From the NCBI GenBank assembly GCA_029706075.1, contig JAINUG010000149.1:1120001-1184000 (forward strand): a stretch of DNA of 64,000 nucleotides. Direction: 5' to 3'. Shown one piece after another: positions 36,111 through 47,222 of the stretch. The notes beneath the pieces were generated by a model. It had not been told where the DNA came from. It did no database searches and worked only from the letters and a program-made list of their open reading frames with translations. Source of the stretch: Aldrovandia affinis. Taxonomy: Eukaryota; Chordata; Actinopteri; Notacanthiformes; Halosauridae. The translations under genes and the position numbers were made by a program. Every line of letters starts with the position of its first letter. Position 1 is the stretch's first letter.

Positions 36111-36320
36111 TTGAACATTTTTGCCACATTGGTAGCCAGTGCAGTAAAGCAACCTACACTGTTGAGAAACACGGCGCGTAGATTTGCGGGATTGACGGAG
36201 ACTTACAGCATGACTCGTTCCTGGGGAGTTGGATCTCTTGTCATTATTCTCTTTAGCTCTGCTGTCTTGCACGAGTGGTTTAATGGAGCATATTTAAAGG
36301 ATCCGGGGTTGTCATGTTGA
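36111..36320 (+). other. Unrecognised short open frame with a hydrophobic segment
   Basis: An open frame of 69 codons follows an in-frame TAA at 36105-36107. The only in-frame ATG is at 36210, which would give a 36-residue product with one hydrophobic stretch (about G-V-G-S-L-V-I-I-L-F-S-S-A-V-L) and a short polar tail. Read from the start of the frame, the translation begins with an amphipathic, arginine-containing region that would suit a mitochondrial presequence. An AATAAA lies about 32 bp after the stop (36353-36358). I recognise no family. It may be a decayed retrocopy of a small inner-membrane protein, a terminal exon, or chance. Confidence 0.15.
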
Positions 36321-36492
36321 AAGCAATCTCGATAGAAATAGAAATTTACTTGAATAAATATTGTATGTAGGTTTACTATTATATTTTGTTAAGTCTTATA
36401 ACATGCTCATAAAATGATAATGCATCCAGAAGTTATGTTTTTACTGAAATGCATGATAATCACAATTTAAATTAAAATACCATGTAGCATTG

Positions 36493-37100
36493 TGTTACGG
36501 TTGGCCAAAATTGGATACCTGAGAGACTGAGAGACGGTAGGTGCTTGATTGCCAATTGAAGCCATGTTGAGAACATGTGATCACGTTGTCTGTGATTGGA
36601 CTGTTTCCAGTTGCACTCTCCTCAGCCTCGTCTGGCCCTGCCCCTGTCTGGAGAATATAAGGAGTGGAGCTACATTTTATTTAATTTTTTTCTGTGGAGG
36701 CTTTTTTTTCTTGTTTTTGACTTCATGCCAATCAGCTGCACATTTTTACCTTTTTGGAAAACACTTTTGCAAAGGCTTTTTACCTTACTTGTTTGTCTAT
36801 TTTTCCCTGAGTATTTTTTTTCTTAAGTACTTTTGATAGTTAGGGAAGCGTAGAGTAGGGGAAGCAGTCTGCAGAAGAGAACGTCCATTTTGATCTGCAC
36901 TGGGAAGAAGTTTAGAATATTTTCTTTCTAGTGCCAGGGCTTAGTCAGACTGTTTTATTGGGGGGGGGGGTTCTTCTATCCCTTCATTGTCACATGAGTA
37001 TGTCTACTATATGTTGTATGGTTATCAATAAATCCTGATTTTTTTTTGATAAATTGTTGACTCTAATTGCTTGTTTGAATATTTGTTGTTTGCATCCCGT
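36493..37100 (+). mobile_element. LTR-like segment (possible solo LTR)
   Basis: Starts TGTTACGG, has a TATA-like AGAATATAAGGAGTGGAG at 36650-36667 and an AATAAA at about 37027-37032, the order promoter-then-polyadenylation signal expected within an LTR. It contains no coding capacity. I could not fix the 3' end or find a 5-bp direct repeat, so it remains a candidate. Confidence 0.35.
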
Positions 37101-40046
37101 TTGGTTCAAAATTTCAACTGTCCTTGCAGTGAGGGGGATAAGGGGATTTGGTTTACCCTAGAAAGACAATCCCTTGGTTATATAATTATGGAGTTTTTGG
37201 TCAAATCAGTTGTGCAGTAGTCAATTTTGGTGAGTTGTTTCAGCAAAAGCCAAGGTATACAATTTACTTGGTGGATTTTTTATATGATATTTAGTTGTAA
37301 CATTAATAAACATTAATAAAAAGGAGACAACTACAGTATGTAACTAGTAAACCTATTTTACTAGATTCTGAGATCTAATAACCTTGACATACGTAAATTA
37401 TTACCCAATTGTTACCCGATTATCATGCGATTGTACCCATTAACGTTAGCTAGTTGGCTTGTTAGCTTCACAATCGCGGGTGACGTTAAGTCCGGTTTTT
37501 CACAAAAATAACATAGAACGTGTTCGTATTGACACAACATGACATGGACTTGTTTATGAATATGTTACATTTGAATCAACAGTATTATGGCGTTTATACA
37601 GTTTGTTTAACCCACCTGAATGAATGAGAATAACGGACAAGGTTTTAATGCTAACGTTAGTCTGTGGCTTGTTTATTCTGAGGAACTGTAACGTTACTAG
37701 CCAGAGCAGCAACCTCTATCTCCCGTTCAACTACATCGCCATCTATAGGCTGGGTGGTGGGGTGTACTAAAAGTGAGGAGCCGGGAGGATTTTGAGTTAC
37801 CTTTGTGGAGCGGATAAAATCACATAAAATGACAAAACGTAGGCTATTTCAGATTGATTTAAAATTTTACATTTGGCTAGAAGCCAAGGTATGGTGAGTG
37901 CCATACCTTGCCATACCAAAATGACGCCCCTGCCTGTAGGATAAAAAAATTGAATGGAGAAACCCTTCAATCAGGGTCAAATTTTTTGCTGATTCTGGGC
38001 CAGACAACAGACAACAACTGATCAGTGCACTTACGGTAAGGACCTCAGGCCACAATTTTCCATTCGTGACTTCTGCTCTGAAAGGCCCAGAACTTTGAGT
38101 TCCAAGGTCAAATTGGTTACATTGACTACAGTGCTGACACACACACACTGCAAGGCCATGCTCGATGTTTTGGATCTGTCGCGTAACATCAGCAGATTAT
38201 TATTCTTTTTTTTTCTTCATCTTAACGCTGTTTAAGGCGTTCTTATTCGATTTGCTCCGTCCTCCCAGACCGAACTCAGCAGAACAGGGGGCCCACCCAG
38301 CAGTAACGGGCACTCTCATTGGGTTAATCTTCATTTCCTCCCCCTGCCAGGAGACAAAGCTGATCCAATTAAAGATGGGACTCCTCTAGCTTCCACTAGG
38401 CGCCTGAATCTACCTGTGGGCTCTCTCTGCCCAGCCCCTGCAGTGCATATGAGTCAATACTCCAACATCCAAAAGGTCTGTGAACTTAAAGCAGAAGCTC
38501 CACCGTTTTAAACCAGCTTTAACCAAACCAAAATAGATAGCTGGCTTGTTTAGAGAGCTGGCTTGTTTAGAGACTGTAGATGGTCTCCTGCCAACAATCT
38601 ATTGGTTGCAACCCAACTATCCAAGCCATGAGATTGCATTGTGTTATCCCCGGAAAATGACCAGTTACACTTAGGCCTGGAATCAATGAATATTTGTCCT
38701 TGACTTTGACTTACAAGTAAATAGGAGTCTTTATTTTTCTTCACAAACACAATTTAGTGTGCATGGTCATTTTTTTGTGATGGCTGAACTTGCCAAACTG
38801 TGTTTGTAAAAAACAACAACAACAACAACAACTAAAAAACACTTAAATATATTTGTAAGTCAAAGATAAAGGGCAATAGTTGATTTAATCAAGCTGCTGG
38901 TTCTCTGTCTGCAACAAAAAAATATTCTAGGCCCTGTTCCAACCAAGATAGATCGTTGTTCTTGTAAGTGCAGCACTGTAGGTATTTAAGCTGAGTACCA
39001 GCATCAGGTTCATCTTCCAAAGAGATCCATTCCTCCACTCCAGGAGTTGCTGACTGTGCATTCCTTTGCTCCACTCGTTTTTAGCTCAAACAGGCAAAGT
39101 GGGGTGGCTGCCATCATTACTGTCACTTCCACTGTGTATTCCTCATTCTCTTCACTGAACTGAAAATCTCATCAGAATCAATCCTGCGTGCCGTTACAGA
39201 AACGTCTGAGTCATGTGTGGCTGTACCCGAGGAGGGTTAGCTATGCTCAGAGATCTGTCTTCACAGACAGTGGTTGGCACTTCATGAAACTGTCGACATC
39301 AGATTAACCCTAGCTTCCTGTCTGCAGGAGGAACGCTGAAAGTCAAGTGGATCATTGAACGCATCATCACCAGCTATGATTGGCTAAAAGAAATGACACT
39401 GATTCCAGCACAGCCACTCCCTTACGCAATCCTGCCTATTTGGCACCATTCAACACAGTCGGATAAGTTCAGGCAGGATCCTTTTTTCATGACACCAAAA
39501 CAGTATTAACCCTGTTTCACTACCGCTGGACTACTGCTTTAATTTAAAGGCATGGAAATACAACAGTCCCAATCCAAATAAAAAGAGAAAAAACTGACAT
39601 TAACAGGCAGCTGCAAAAAAAAAAAAAAAGAGAAGTTAATTAATCACATCTTTGAGGCTGCTACATCAATGCCTTCTGTACACGTTTTTTTTTTTCTGTG
39701 TGGCCCAATTTGACCCGTCTGGGGGCTGTGTGCCGATCCCGGTATTCCCTGGCCCATACCGCTCAGGAGCGCAGGGAGAGGCTCCAGATGGCAGGTCCAT
39801 TAGCCGGGGTCGGCAGAGCCACTCCTGAGATGCAAACAGCCGTGTCAGAGAGGCAATAATTGATATGGATGATTTTGCCTCTCTCTGGCTCCCAGGAATA
39901 AGGACCAGGAATACCAGCCTAATTGCTGGTGAGGGATGCAAGCTGACTGGAGGGCCGTCATTTTTCCATTGAGAAACATGCGCAAACCCAAGCAGGTCTG
40001 AAGGTACACGCCCCTGACCAGGAACCGAGGTTAATACCGCACACAC
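37101..40046. other. Unassigned non-coding DNA
   Basis: No exon recognised. The run near 37890-37925 ends '...AATGACGCCCCTGC', which resembles a hAT terminus without a visible partner. A (CAA)n run sits at 38811-38831. The block at 38160-38400 is of mixed composition and non-repetitive. Confidence 0.45.
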
Positions 40047-40275
40047 AGGGGCGTCAGTGGCTCAGTGGTTAAGCAACACGGGCTGGCAAGCGGAGGGTTG
40101 CTAGTTCGTAATCCCAGGAAGGCCAAATGAGAAAACATTTTACAGGAACCCGGAGGGATGCTAGTTCGCTTCCGAAGTGCCCTTGAGCAAGGCACTGAAC
40201 CCCTAACTGCTCCAGCGGTGCCGTACTATGACTGACCCTGCGCTTGGACAAAAACACAAATTCCAATTACCTTGT
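40047..40275 (+). mobile_element. tRNA-derived SINE (plus)
   Basis: A-box-like 'GTGGCTCAGTGGTTAAGC', B-box-like 'GCTAGTTCGTAATCCC', then 'GTGCCCTTGAGCAAGGCAC' and 'ACTGACCCTGCGCTTGGAC', ending in CAATAAAGAATATTCTATT. The order and motifs match a very widespread teleost SINE. The B-box region is partly duplicated (a second GGGATGCTAGTTCGCTTCC at about 40153). Confidence 0.8.
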
Positions 40276-41487
40276 ATAACATAGCAATAAAGAATATTCT
40301 ATTCTACACGCCAATGATCCACAATGCCTTTATTGAAGCAGAACTGAAAAGGTGTTGAAGTAACGTTAAATGTTGGGCGTCAGAGAGCAGACTTCACTGT
40401 AATCCCCCCCGTGAAGATCTCTGATCAAATTTTGCGTCGATCTTGGATTGGTTGCGAGTTGCGTATGGAATGCAATCATTCACTTTGACAAATAATTATT
40501 TTGTGGTTGGCACACACCGGTGTTTCATTTACCACAGGTAATCTGAAGCCAAAAAATACATTGTTTGTAAATGAAAAACGTAGTTATGTAAAGGACATTT
40601 ACAGCTAAAATTGCTGTTTAAAAAAAACAAAACAAACATAAATACACTCTGATGTAAGAGAAAGAAAGTCAAGGGGGAAATGTTAATGGAAATGTCAAAG
40701 CTCACTCAAACACAGTTTGGTGATCGCCGAACACGCCAAACTGTGCAGAAATACAACATTAATGTACCTGAATGTCAAAGTTAAGGGCACTTAACTTTGA
40801 CTTTAACATCAATGTCAGTTGAATCTTGGCCTATGTAACAGCAGTGTCACGCTACAACAATGCTTCAGGTGCCATTATAGTAGACTCAGGACTACGGACT
40901 GCTGTTTCTTTACCCGTTCTTCACTGTCCTCCCCCTTCTTTGTGTGCAGTGCTTAAATTCACAGCAGCATTGTGCCAAGCACGGACGAGGACCTCCTGCT
41001 TCGGGCTGATACCGCAGAAAGGCATGTCAGGAAAAATAACTCTGCAGCTTGTTTTTTTGTCTGTTAAAAGACATCCATCATGCATGCTGCGATATGCACG
41101 ATATCAACTGTTCGACTTGACCGCTTTGAAGTCATAAAGCACAAGCTACTTTGACAGCTTTGAATCGCAGTTTGCAAAAAAGTCCACATATTCATTAGGA
41201 TATGAGATAAGACACGTCTACAGTACAGCGTACGGTGCCAAACAGTGCGTTTCCCTGAATATCTCTGTGAGCACAGGTGTAAATCAGAGCTGGGTGCGGT
41301 GTTCCTTATTAATCTGGAACTGATCTCCCGTGACTTAATGACATCAGCACCTTTGTGTGCTAACTGTAGTGTGAGCAAGCGTTGTGTCGAGGGTGCGAGG
41401 GAGAAAGGCACGGAGCTACTGTGGATAAAAATATCAAACTAACAGTGTTATGTGTGTCATAATATTATGAGAAGAACAACGTAGTAA
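40276..41487. other. Unassigned non-coding DNA
   Basis: Unique sequence. The 103-codon plus-strand frame at 40826-41137 resembles no family I know and overlaps a minus-strand frame of similar length. Confidence 0.45.
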
Positions 41488-41765
41488 ATTATTTTGGTAA
41501 CACTTCAGCTATACGCAGACAAGTTGTCACTTGTAGCAAAGTTAGCATAGTTCAGCGCGTGATATAAGCTCTGCTATGTCAACGCGTGTCATAATGTTGA
41601 TCGATGCATGCATTATGGCATTATGACATATGATGTGTTATGACATTTGTTATAAGCTGTAAGACACTGTCATGACAGGTTATAGCAGGTATATTATGTC
41701 ATGCTGATGACAACGTTATGTAGGCTTTACAGTGTATAGTTCAAGTAAAGTGCGACCATTGTTCT
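41488..41765. mobile_element. MITE with GGTAACACTT-type ends
   Basis: The 262-bp body at 41496-41757 begins GGTAACACTTCAG. The right end, reverse-complemented, begins GGTCGCACTTTACTTG. Interior TCATGACA/TTATGACA inverted motifs are typical of this fish MITE. Flanks ATTATTTT and ATTGTTCT match at 6 of 8 positions, compatible with a decayed 8-bp duplication. Superfamily not certain. Confidence 0.6.
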
Positions 41766-42479
41766 TGTGAAGCTCTGCCAAAAGAGGATAAACCATGATA
41801 AGCCAACAGCCTATGTATTAAGAATTGCAAGTTAAATCCTCAATCTGAGTGGGCGGGGGGGGTTTTGTGTGTGTTTTTTATGATTATCGAAAAACCGCTA
41901 TACTGAGAACATTATTCTCTTGCCAGCAGTACTAATGCCCTTGGAAAGTTAATTTTGCTATTTCTTCAGAAAACCATGACAAGAAAGTCGTTGAGGACAG
42001 GATCATTACCGGCCGCTAAACCTGGGTGTTTGTGGAGTGATTTAGCTGGGGATAGAGACAAGATTTCCTCCATTTACAATAAAGCCTCTCTCTCCTGAAA
42101 GATCCGGACGCAAATGACGAGCTCCGAAGCTGGGATAAAACCTTGCTGTTTGTCATATTCAGCCACTTTGAGTCTATTAAGGATGAGATAAAGACGTTTC
42201 ACTAGTACTTGGAGATGTCTCTTCCTCTGTAAAATCACTCAACGTTTATCCAAAGCTCAAACAAGACATGTACAAGGATAAAGGCAAATTCACTTTCTCT
42301 GTACTGCTTTTGCAGAGATCACTGCTTGAGAACCTTTTCAACAATTTGTTTTATTGCCTTTTTTTCCCCGCTTTACGTGCAATTTTAAATATTGCCGGTG
42401 ACAATCGCAAGCCTGTCCCAACATCTGCCATAGTTTAAGGAGGGTGCAGACTAGCTCATTCATCCTCTGTGTTGAGTGC
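41766..42479. other. Unassigned non-coding DNA
   Basis: Non-repetitive, mixed composition, no frame of note. A candidate conserved block lies at 41970-42200. Confidence 0.45.
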
Positions 42480-42725
42480 GGTCCCGTTGCCCCTTCTTTA
42501 AACTCTGCAGTCCACCAGCTGAACTGTGCAGCCGTTGCGCCAGAGGATTGTACTTTTGGCACACTAAGGCCGGAGGCTCGCGATTATCAATGGAGTCAAT
42601 ATCACACAATGTGGATGGGGGATTCTGGCCAATCACGCAGAACCACAGGACCCTGAGCTACAGTCGGCGCTGGCACGGTCAGGATTTTATTTTGGACGTC
42701 CGAGTGCATCGCTGCACAAAATAAC
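42480..42725 (-). mobile_element. Decayed tRNA-derived SINE (minus)
   Basis: Contains 'GGCCAATCACGCAGAACCAC' and 'CGGCGCTGGCACGGTCAGGA', matching the body of the SINE at 23566-23745, and ends 'GCATCGCTGCAC' in place of the pol III head. Strongly diverged. Confidence 0.5.
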
Positions 42726-45003
42726 TGTGCTTTAGATGTATATCACTTCAGAATCCCCTTGAGAGAAGTTCTAAAAAGCACTTGCATATTACTGAATGCC
42801 AAAAAAGTACAGAAAACTGTGAGTTGTGAGGAAAGCAACATAAATTATGGAAACTGATTAAAGAGGAAATCAATTACGGGACCTCTTTCTCTCTCTAGCT
42901 CTCACACAAACACACACTCTTTCTAATTGCACTGTTCAGCACTAAATTAAAACTAAACTAAATTTTAATCTGTTCAGGATTCTTTGAGGAGGTTTTGTCG
43001 TACTTTCTAAATAAAAGAGGGAAAAAGGGTAAGTTGTGTTTCCCTCATCATTCTATTTCTTGTCATTAAGTCATTCTTTTTTAAGCTTTTTTTTTTGTTT
43101 TGTTTTTTATTCAAACCCTGATACCTTTTTATGGAGGCAACTTACTGAGGTAAAGGTTTATACAGCCATAAGTCATTTCAGGTTCACACAAGCAAATCTC
43201 CTAAAAGTGTATTGTGTAGGTTATGTCTCCCAAATTCAAAGCAAGCATTTTAAGATTTTAAACCTCCAAGAGTGAACACTCCAAACAATAACATAAAGCC
43301 ATTTCTCCCTCTCCCTTAATTCAGAATCTTACCCAATAACCACTGTGATTATGAACTGCTAGTGAGTCTTTTTTTAATGATTAATTTGTGCTGCATGAAA
43401 TAGCCCGTGTTGGCTACAAAACAAGCCTCCAAATAAGATAATCCCTTTCCCAAGTCATTCTCTAATTCTCCAAATCGTTCCCATTCTCTAAATCACAGCT
43501 CACAGTTCAACGGGAGGAGAAGAAAACATGCAAGGGAAATATGAGGAAACGGAAGGAAGACGACCACGACCTGTCCAACCAAAAGCCAGAAAGGTCCCAC
43601 GTTCTCAGCCCCCTGCCACTAGGGCCTCGGTCATTGACGGGTCGAGATCCGTGGCTAAGAGATGGACGGGCTTTATTTCTACATGAGCAGCCCCCGTCTC
43701 AGATGAGCAGGGTCATTCTGAGCTCATTGGCTGCGCTCACTAATTATTTAGCCTCGCCACGTTGCCTCCTTGTCCTGCCACCAATCGATGGAAGATTCTT
43801 TTCTCTTTTTTTCCCCCTCGTCTTTAAACAAATATTGGATGTCGAGCTTGCCTTCTCTTCAAAGGTCACCGTGGCGATGAGAGATTGCAGCAGAGAAGGA
43901 AGAGAGGTGAGAGGCCGCAATCATAGGAGCTCCTAACTGGAGAAGGCAAGGCTGGCAGACATGCCCTTTTCAGGTATGTACGTAGCGACCTCTCTGTTTA
44001 TTCCAAACGTAGAGATAGAGGGAGAGGGGGGAAAGAGAGAGAGAGAGAGAAAGGAAGAGAGTGGCAATTTGTTATTCCAGCAGTGACAAGTGAGTCATAT
44101 TTCAACATCTCACATATTGCAGCGTGCGTTTCAGACGCACTCCCATTCACACAGACACACACACACTCACATTCACATACAGGCACACACTGATGCCTAT
44201 AAATCTGCTACTCTCTTTTTCTGGCACTCCTTTTTGGATCATAAAGAGAAATCTTTCTTTTTTAAGGAAACCCCAGCAATAATTGAATCATTCCCCAGCC
44301 CCTACAGAAGCCAAAATCCTAATAAGCTGCAGTTCTAGTTTTTTTTTTTCATTATTTGAAGGACATTGAAGGTCATTGCCAAAGTATCATTCTCAATTAA
44401 GATTGGGGCCAATGTCCCCATTGAATCAAGGCCTCAGATTTTACCGCACGCTCAATGTGGGGGCCCCTTTAAAATGGTCACGGAGGAAGGGGCCAAGTCG
44501 CCATCAGGGCGGGCAGTCTCCCCCGCCCTCGCGTTAAGCACGCTGCCTGTTCCCTGCCGTCTTCATCCCTGAAACAGAGTCAATGATTCCATCTGGGAAT
44601 GACAGTGACAAAATGCAGCCGTCCGCCCTAGTCACCTCCAGCGCCATCTCTCTCTCGTGACAAAATGCACACTGTCACGTAACAGGAGAGGGGAGCGCAG
44701 AATTCCAGACGGAATTCCAGATGCTTCTCACAGCTGAGGAAAGGGATCAATAATTGTCAATATCATTAGCATAATTCTGTACCTGTCCTGTAGCACATTG
44801 TAAACTTCAGACTAAAGCAAATACAATACAGTTTTTGAGGTTATCTGCCCACACTGACCAATCACCAACAGCAATGTATTTCAAGTGAAGTCTAACATTG
44901 TTACTATTAATTTACTAAGCATCTATTTATGCACCATAAGTGCACTTCTATGGAGTAATGTTTCAATATACTTAACTATATTCATGCACTAACTTCATAC
45001 ATA
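42726..45003. other. Unassigned non-coding DNA with a GA/CA tract
   Basis: Mostly unique sequence. A GA tract (44014-44060) and CA-rich tract (44148-44192) lie near its middle. No frame matches a known protein. Confidence 0.5.
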
Positions 45004-45300
45004 TATAGTGCATTCAGAAAGTATTCAGACTCCTTCACTTTTTCCACATCTGAGCTCAATTTCGAGTGTTATAGCAAAGGGTCTGAATACTTATGTAAAA
45101 TGTGATATTTCAGTTTTTTCTTTTAAATAAATGTTAAAATTTTTACAAAATTCTAAAAGCCTGTTTTTGCTTTGTAATTATGGTGTATTGTGTGTAGATT
45201 GATAGGGAAAAAATGAATTTAATCCATTTTAGAATAAGGCTGTAACATAACAAAATGTTGAAAAAGTGAAGGGGTCTGAATACTTTCCAAATGCACTGTA
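45004..45300. mobile_element. Tc1-like MITE with TA duplication
   Basis: The 293-bp body at 45006-45298 has the left end TAGTGCATTCAGAAAGTATT continuing CAGAC, and the right end (reverse complement) CAGTGCATTTGGAAAGTATT continuing CAGACC. TA flanks both ends. The interior keeps the sub-terminal sequences of a full Tc1 element ('TTTAAATAAATGTTAAAATT', 'AATTTAATCCATTTTAGAAT') joined without transposase. It is the internally deleted form of a family well known in salmonids and other teleosts. Confidence 0.88.
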
Positions 45301-45663
45301 TATATTGTGGCATCCCAAGGGGCAGTACAAGGAAATGGCGACCTGGTGAGTGGGAGAGTATTTGGAATTGTTTTGGATTGAATTTGGATTGTTTTGAGAA
45401 CCCTGTTTTGTGTACTGACTATTGTGTGTTTGAGGAACTGGCCTGGATTATGGACTAAAACCATGAGAAATGGATTGTGGACTGTATGTGTTTGTTTTTC
45501 CGATTACCCCACCCTTTTATGTGTTTTTTGTTAAGAATTGGTATAATAAAATTATTGTTTTGTTGGAATACTGCCTCCTCCCTTTTCTTTCTTTTCCTTG
45601 GAAAAGTGTGTGCACCCTCTGAAAAGGTCCTTGAGTGTCACCCCACCCCAAGTGGCACTACAA
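45301..45663. other. Unassigned non-coding DNA
   Basis: Short unique stretch between two Tc1-type elements. Confidence 0.4.
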
Positions 45664-46290
45664 TATGCACTCAGTGGCCACTTTATTAGGTACACCTTTC
45701 TAGTAATGGGTAGGACCCCCCTTTGCCCCCAGAACAGCCTGAATTCTTCATGGCATGGATTCAACAAGGTGCTGGAAACATTCCTCAGAGATGTTGACAT
45801 GATAGCATCATTCAGTTGCTGCAGATTTGTCGGCTGCACATTCATGTTGCAAATCTCCCATTCCACCACATCCCAAAGGTGCTATTGGACTGAGATCTGG
45901 TGACTGTGGAGGCCATTGGAGTACACTGAACTCATTGTCATGTTCGTGGAACCAGCTTGAGATGACGTGTACTTTGTGACATGGCGCATTATCCTGCTGG
46001 AAGTAGCCATTAGAAGATGGATAGACTGTGGCCATAAAGGGATGCACATGGTCAGCAACAAGACTCAGGTAGGCTATGGCATTTAAACAATGCTCAATTG
46101 GTATTAAGGGGCCTAATGTGTGCCAAGAAAACATTCCCCACACCATTACACCACCACAACCAGCCTGAACCGTTGACACAAGGCAGGATGGATGCATGGA
46201 TTCATGTTGTTTACGCCAAATTCTGACCCTACTATCTGCATGTCGCAGCAGAAATCGAGATTCGTCAGACCAGGCAAAATTTTTCCAAAA
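45664..46290 (-). pseudogene. Tc1/mariner transposase remnant (family C, minus strand)
   Basis: The left end TGCACTCAGTGGCCACTTTA followed by TTAGGTACACCT is the inverted repeat of a vertebrate-wide Tc1-type family. On the minus strand a frame at 45808-46197 shows, in order, G-C-G-G-V-M-V-W-G-M-F (near 46150), Q-Q-D-N-A-P-C-H (near 46000, containing the second catalytic Asp) and W-P-P-Q-S-P-D-L-S-P-I (near 45905). These are the expected signature blocks of a DDE transposase, about the last 130 residues. The frame breaks after S-P-I before the final catalytic acid region, and the N-terminal helix-turn-helix part plus right TIR are missing beyond about 46290. It is inactive. Confidence 0.88.
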
Positions 46291-46424
46291 ATGTTCTGCA
46301 AATTGTGTTTACGAATAAAAAAACGGAAACTTTCTCATAATTTTGAGTCAAAATTAACAAGGTGTTTTTGGCAATGCAGGGGCTAGATCAGTTTCGAAAT
46401 ACTCACGCCACCCCGTCTGGCACC

Positions 46425-47043
46425 AACAATCATTGACGGTCAGAGATATTTAACCTAAGTAGACCTTTATTTGACCATTTCAGACAAACTGCAGTGTGCG
46501 CGCTCTGTGTAAGTGTTCATTCATGACGTGACAATCCCTGGATGGAATAGAGCAGTCTGGAGACGGAGTGGATTTTTGACCTTTATTTGACCATTTCAGA
46601 CAAACGGACTGGATGGGAACGGCAGTTTGTATTAATTACGCAGAGTTCTATTTCCCCATACACAGGGCAGAGAACGAGAACCGGGAGGGTCAAATAAGAC
46701 ATACACCAACATAAACCCTTTACCCTAGTTGCCGCGAAGCTTTCGGGTAAACAATAAACTGAAAATAACAAAACCAATTAAACAATAAAGAACCAGAATT
46801 TTTCTGTCTCCGTTCAATATTTTAACTTTCACTTTTCTTTCACTTTCTTTCGCTTTCTTTCTCACTCCTCGGTCTCCTACGCCTCTCCTTCCTAGTTCCA
46901 GCCACCTACTGAAGGGAGCAGAGCAGTTTTAAAGCACACAGATGTAATTATTAGACACAGGACCGGTGTGTGCGCTTGCTGCTCTGCCAGTAGGTGTGGC
47001 CGCTAATCGTCCTGATTAGCTGCTGAGACCGACACCTTCCACA
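46425..47043 (-). mobile_element. LTR (minus) followed by a primer-binding-site-like sequence
   Basis: On the minus strand the segment starts TGTGGAAGGTGTCGG at 47043, has a TTTAAAACTG TATA-like box near 46930 and AATAAA signals at about 46583 and 46472, and ends near 46434. Eight bases later comes TGGTGCCAGACGGGGTGG (46425 downward), which looks like a tRNA primer-binding site. This order is that of a 5' LTR plus the start of the leader. The rest of the element is missing where the Tc1 remnant begins. Inside it a 28-bp block (GACCTTTATTTGACCATTTC, continuing AGACAAAC) occurs twice, at 46465 and 46578, duplicating the polyadenylation region. Confidence 0.55.
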
Positions 47044-47222
47044 GGCTCGTAATGCAAAGGTTGCAGGTTCAATTCCCATGTGGGGCAGTGCCGTTGTACC
47101 CTTGAGCAAGGTTCTTAACCTGATTTGCTTCAGTAAATATCCAGCTGTATAAAGAAATGTGAACTGTGTAAGTCCTTCTGGATAAGGGTGTCTGCTAAAT
47201 GCCTGTAATGTAATGAAAGAAA
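47044..47222 (+). mobile_element. tRNA-derived SINE lacking its 5' head
   Basis: Begins inside the tRNA-like part ('GGTTGCAGGTTCAATTCCCA', B box), continues 'CCTTGAGCAAGGTTCTTAAC', 'TTCAGTAAATATCCAGCTG', and ends 'TCTGCTAAATGCCTGTAATG'. The A-box half is absent and the break falls at 47043/47044, exactly where the LTR ends. Confidence 0.78.

Noticed and set aside
43541-43936. 131-codon plus-strand frame
   Set aside because: No recognisable domain, no splice context, and composition like its non-coding neighbours.
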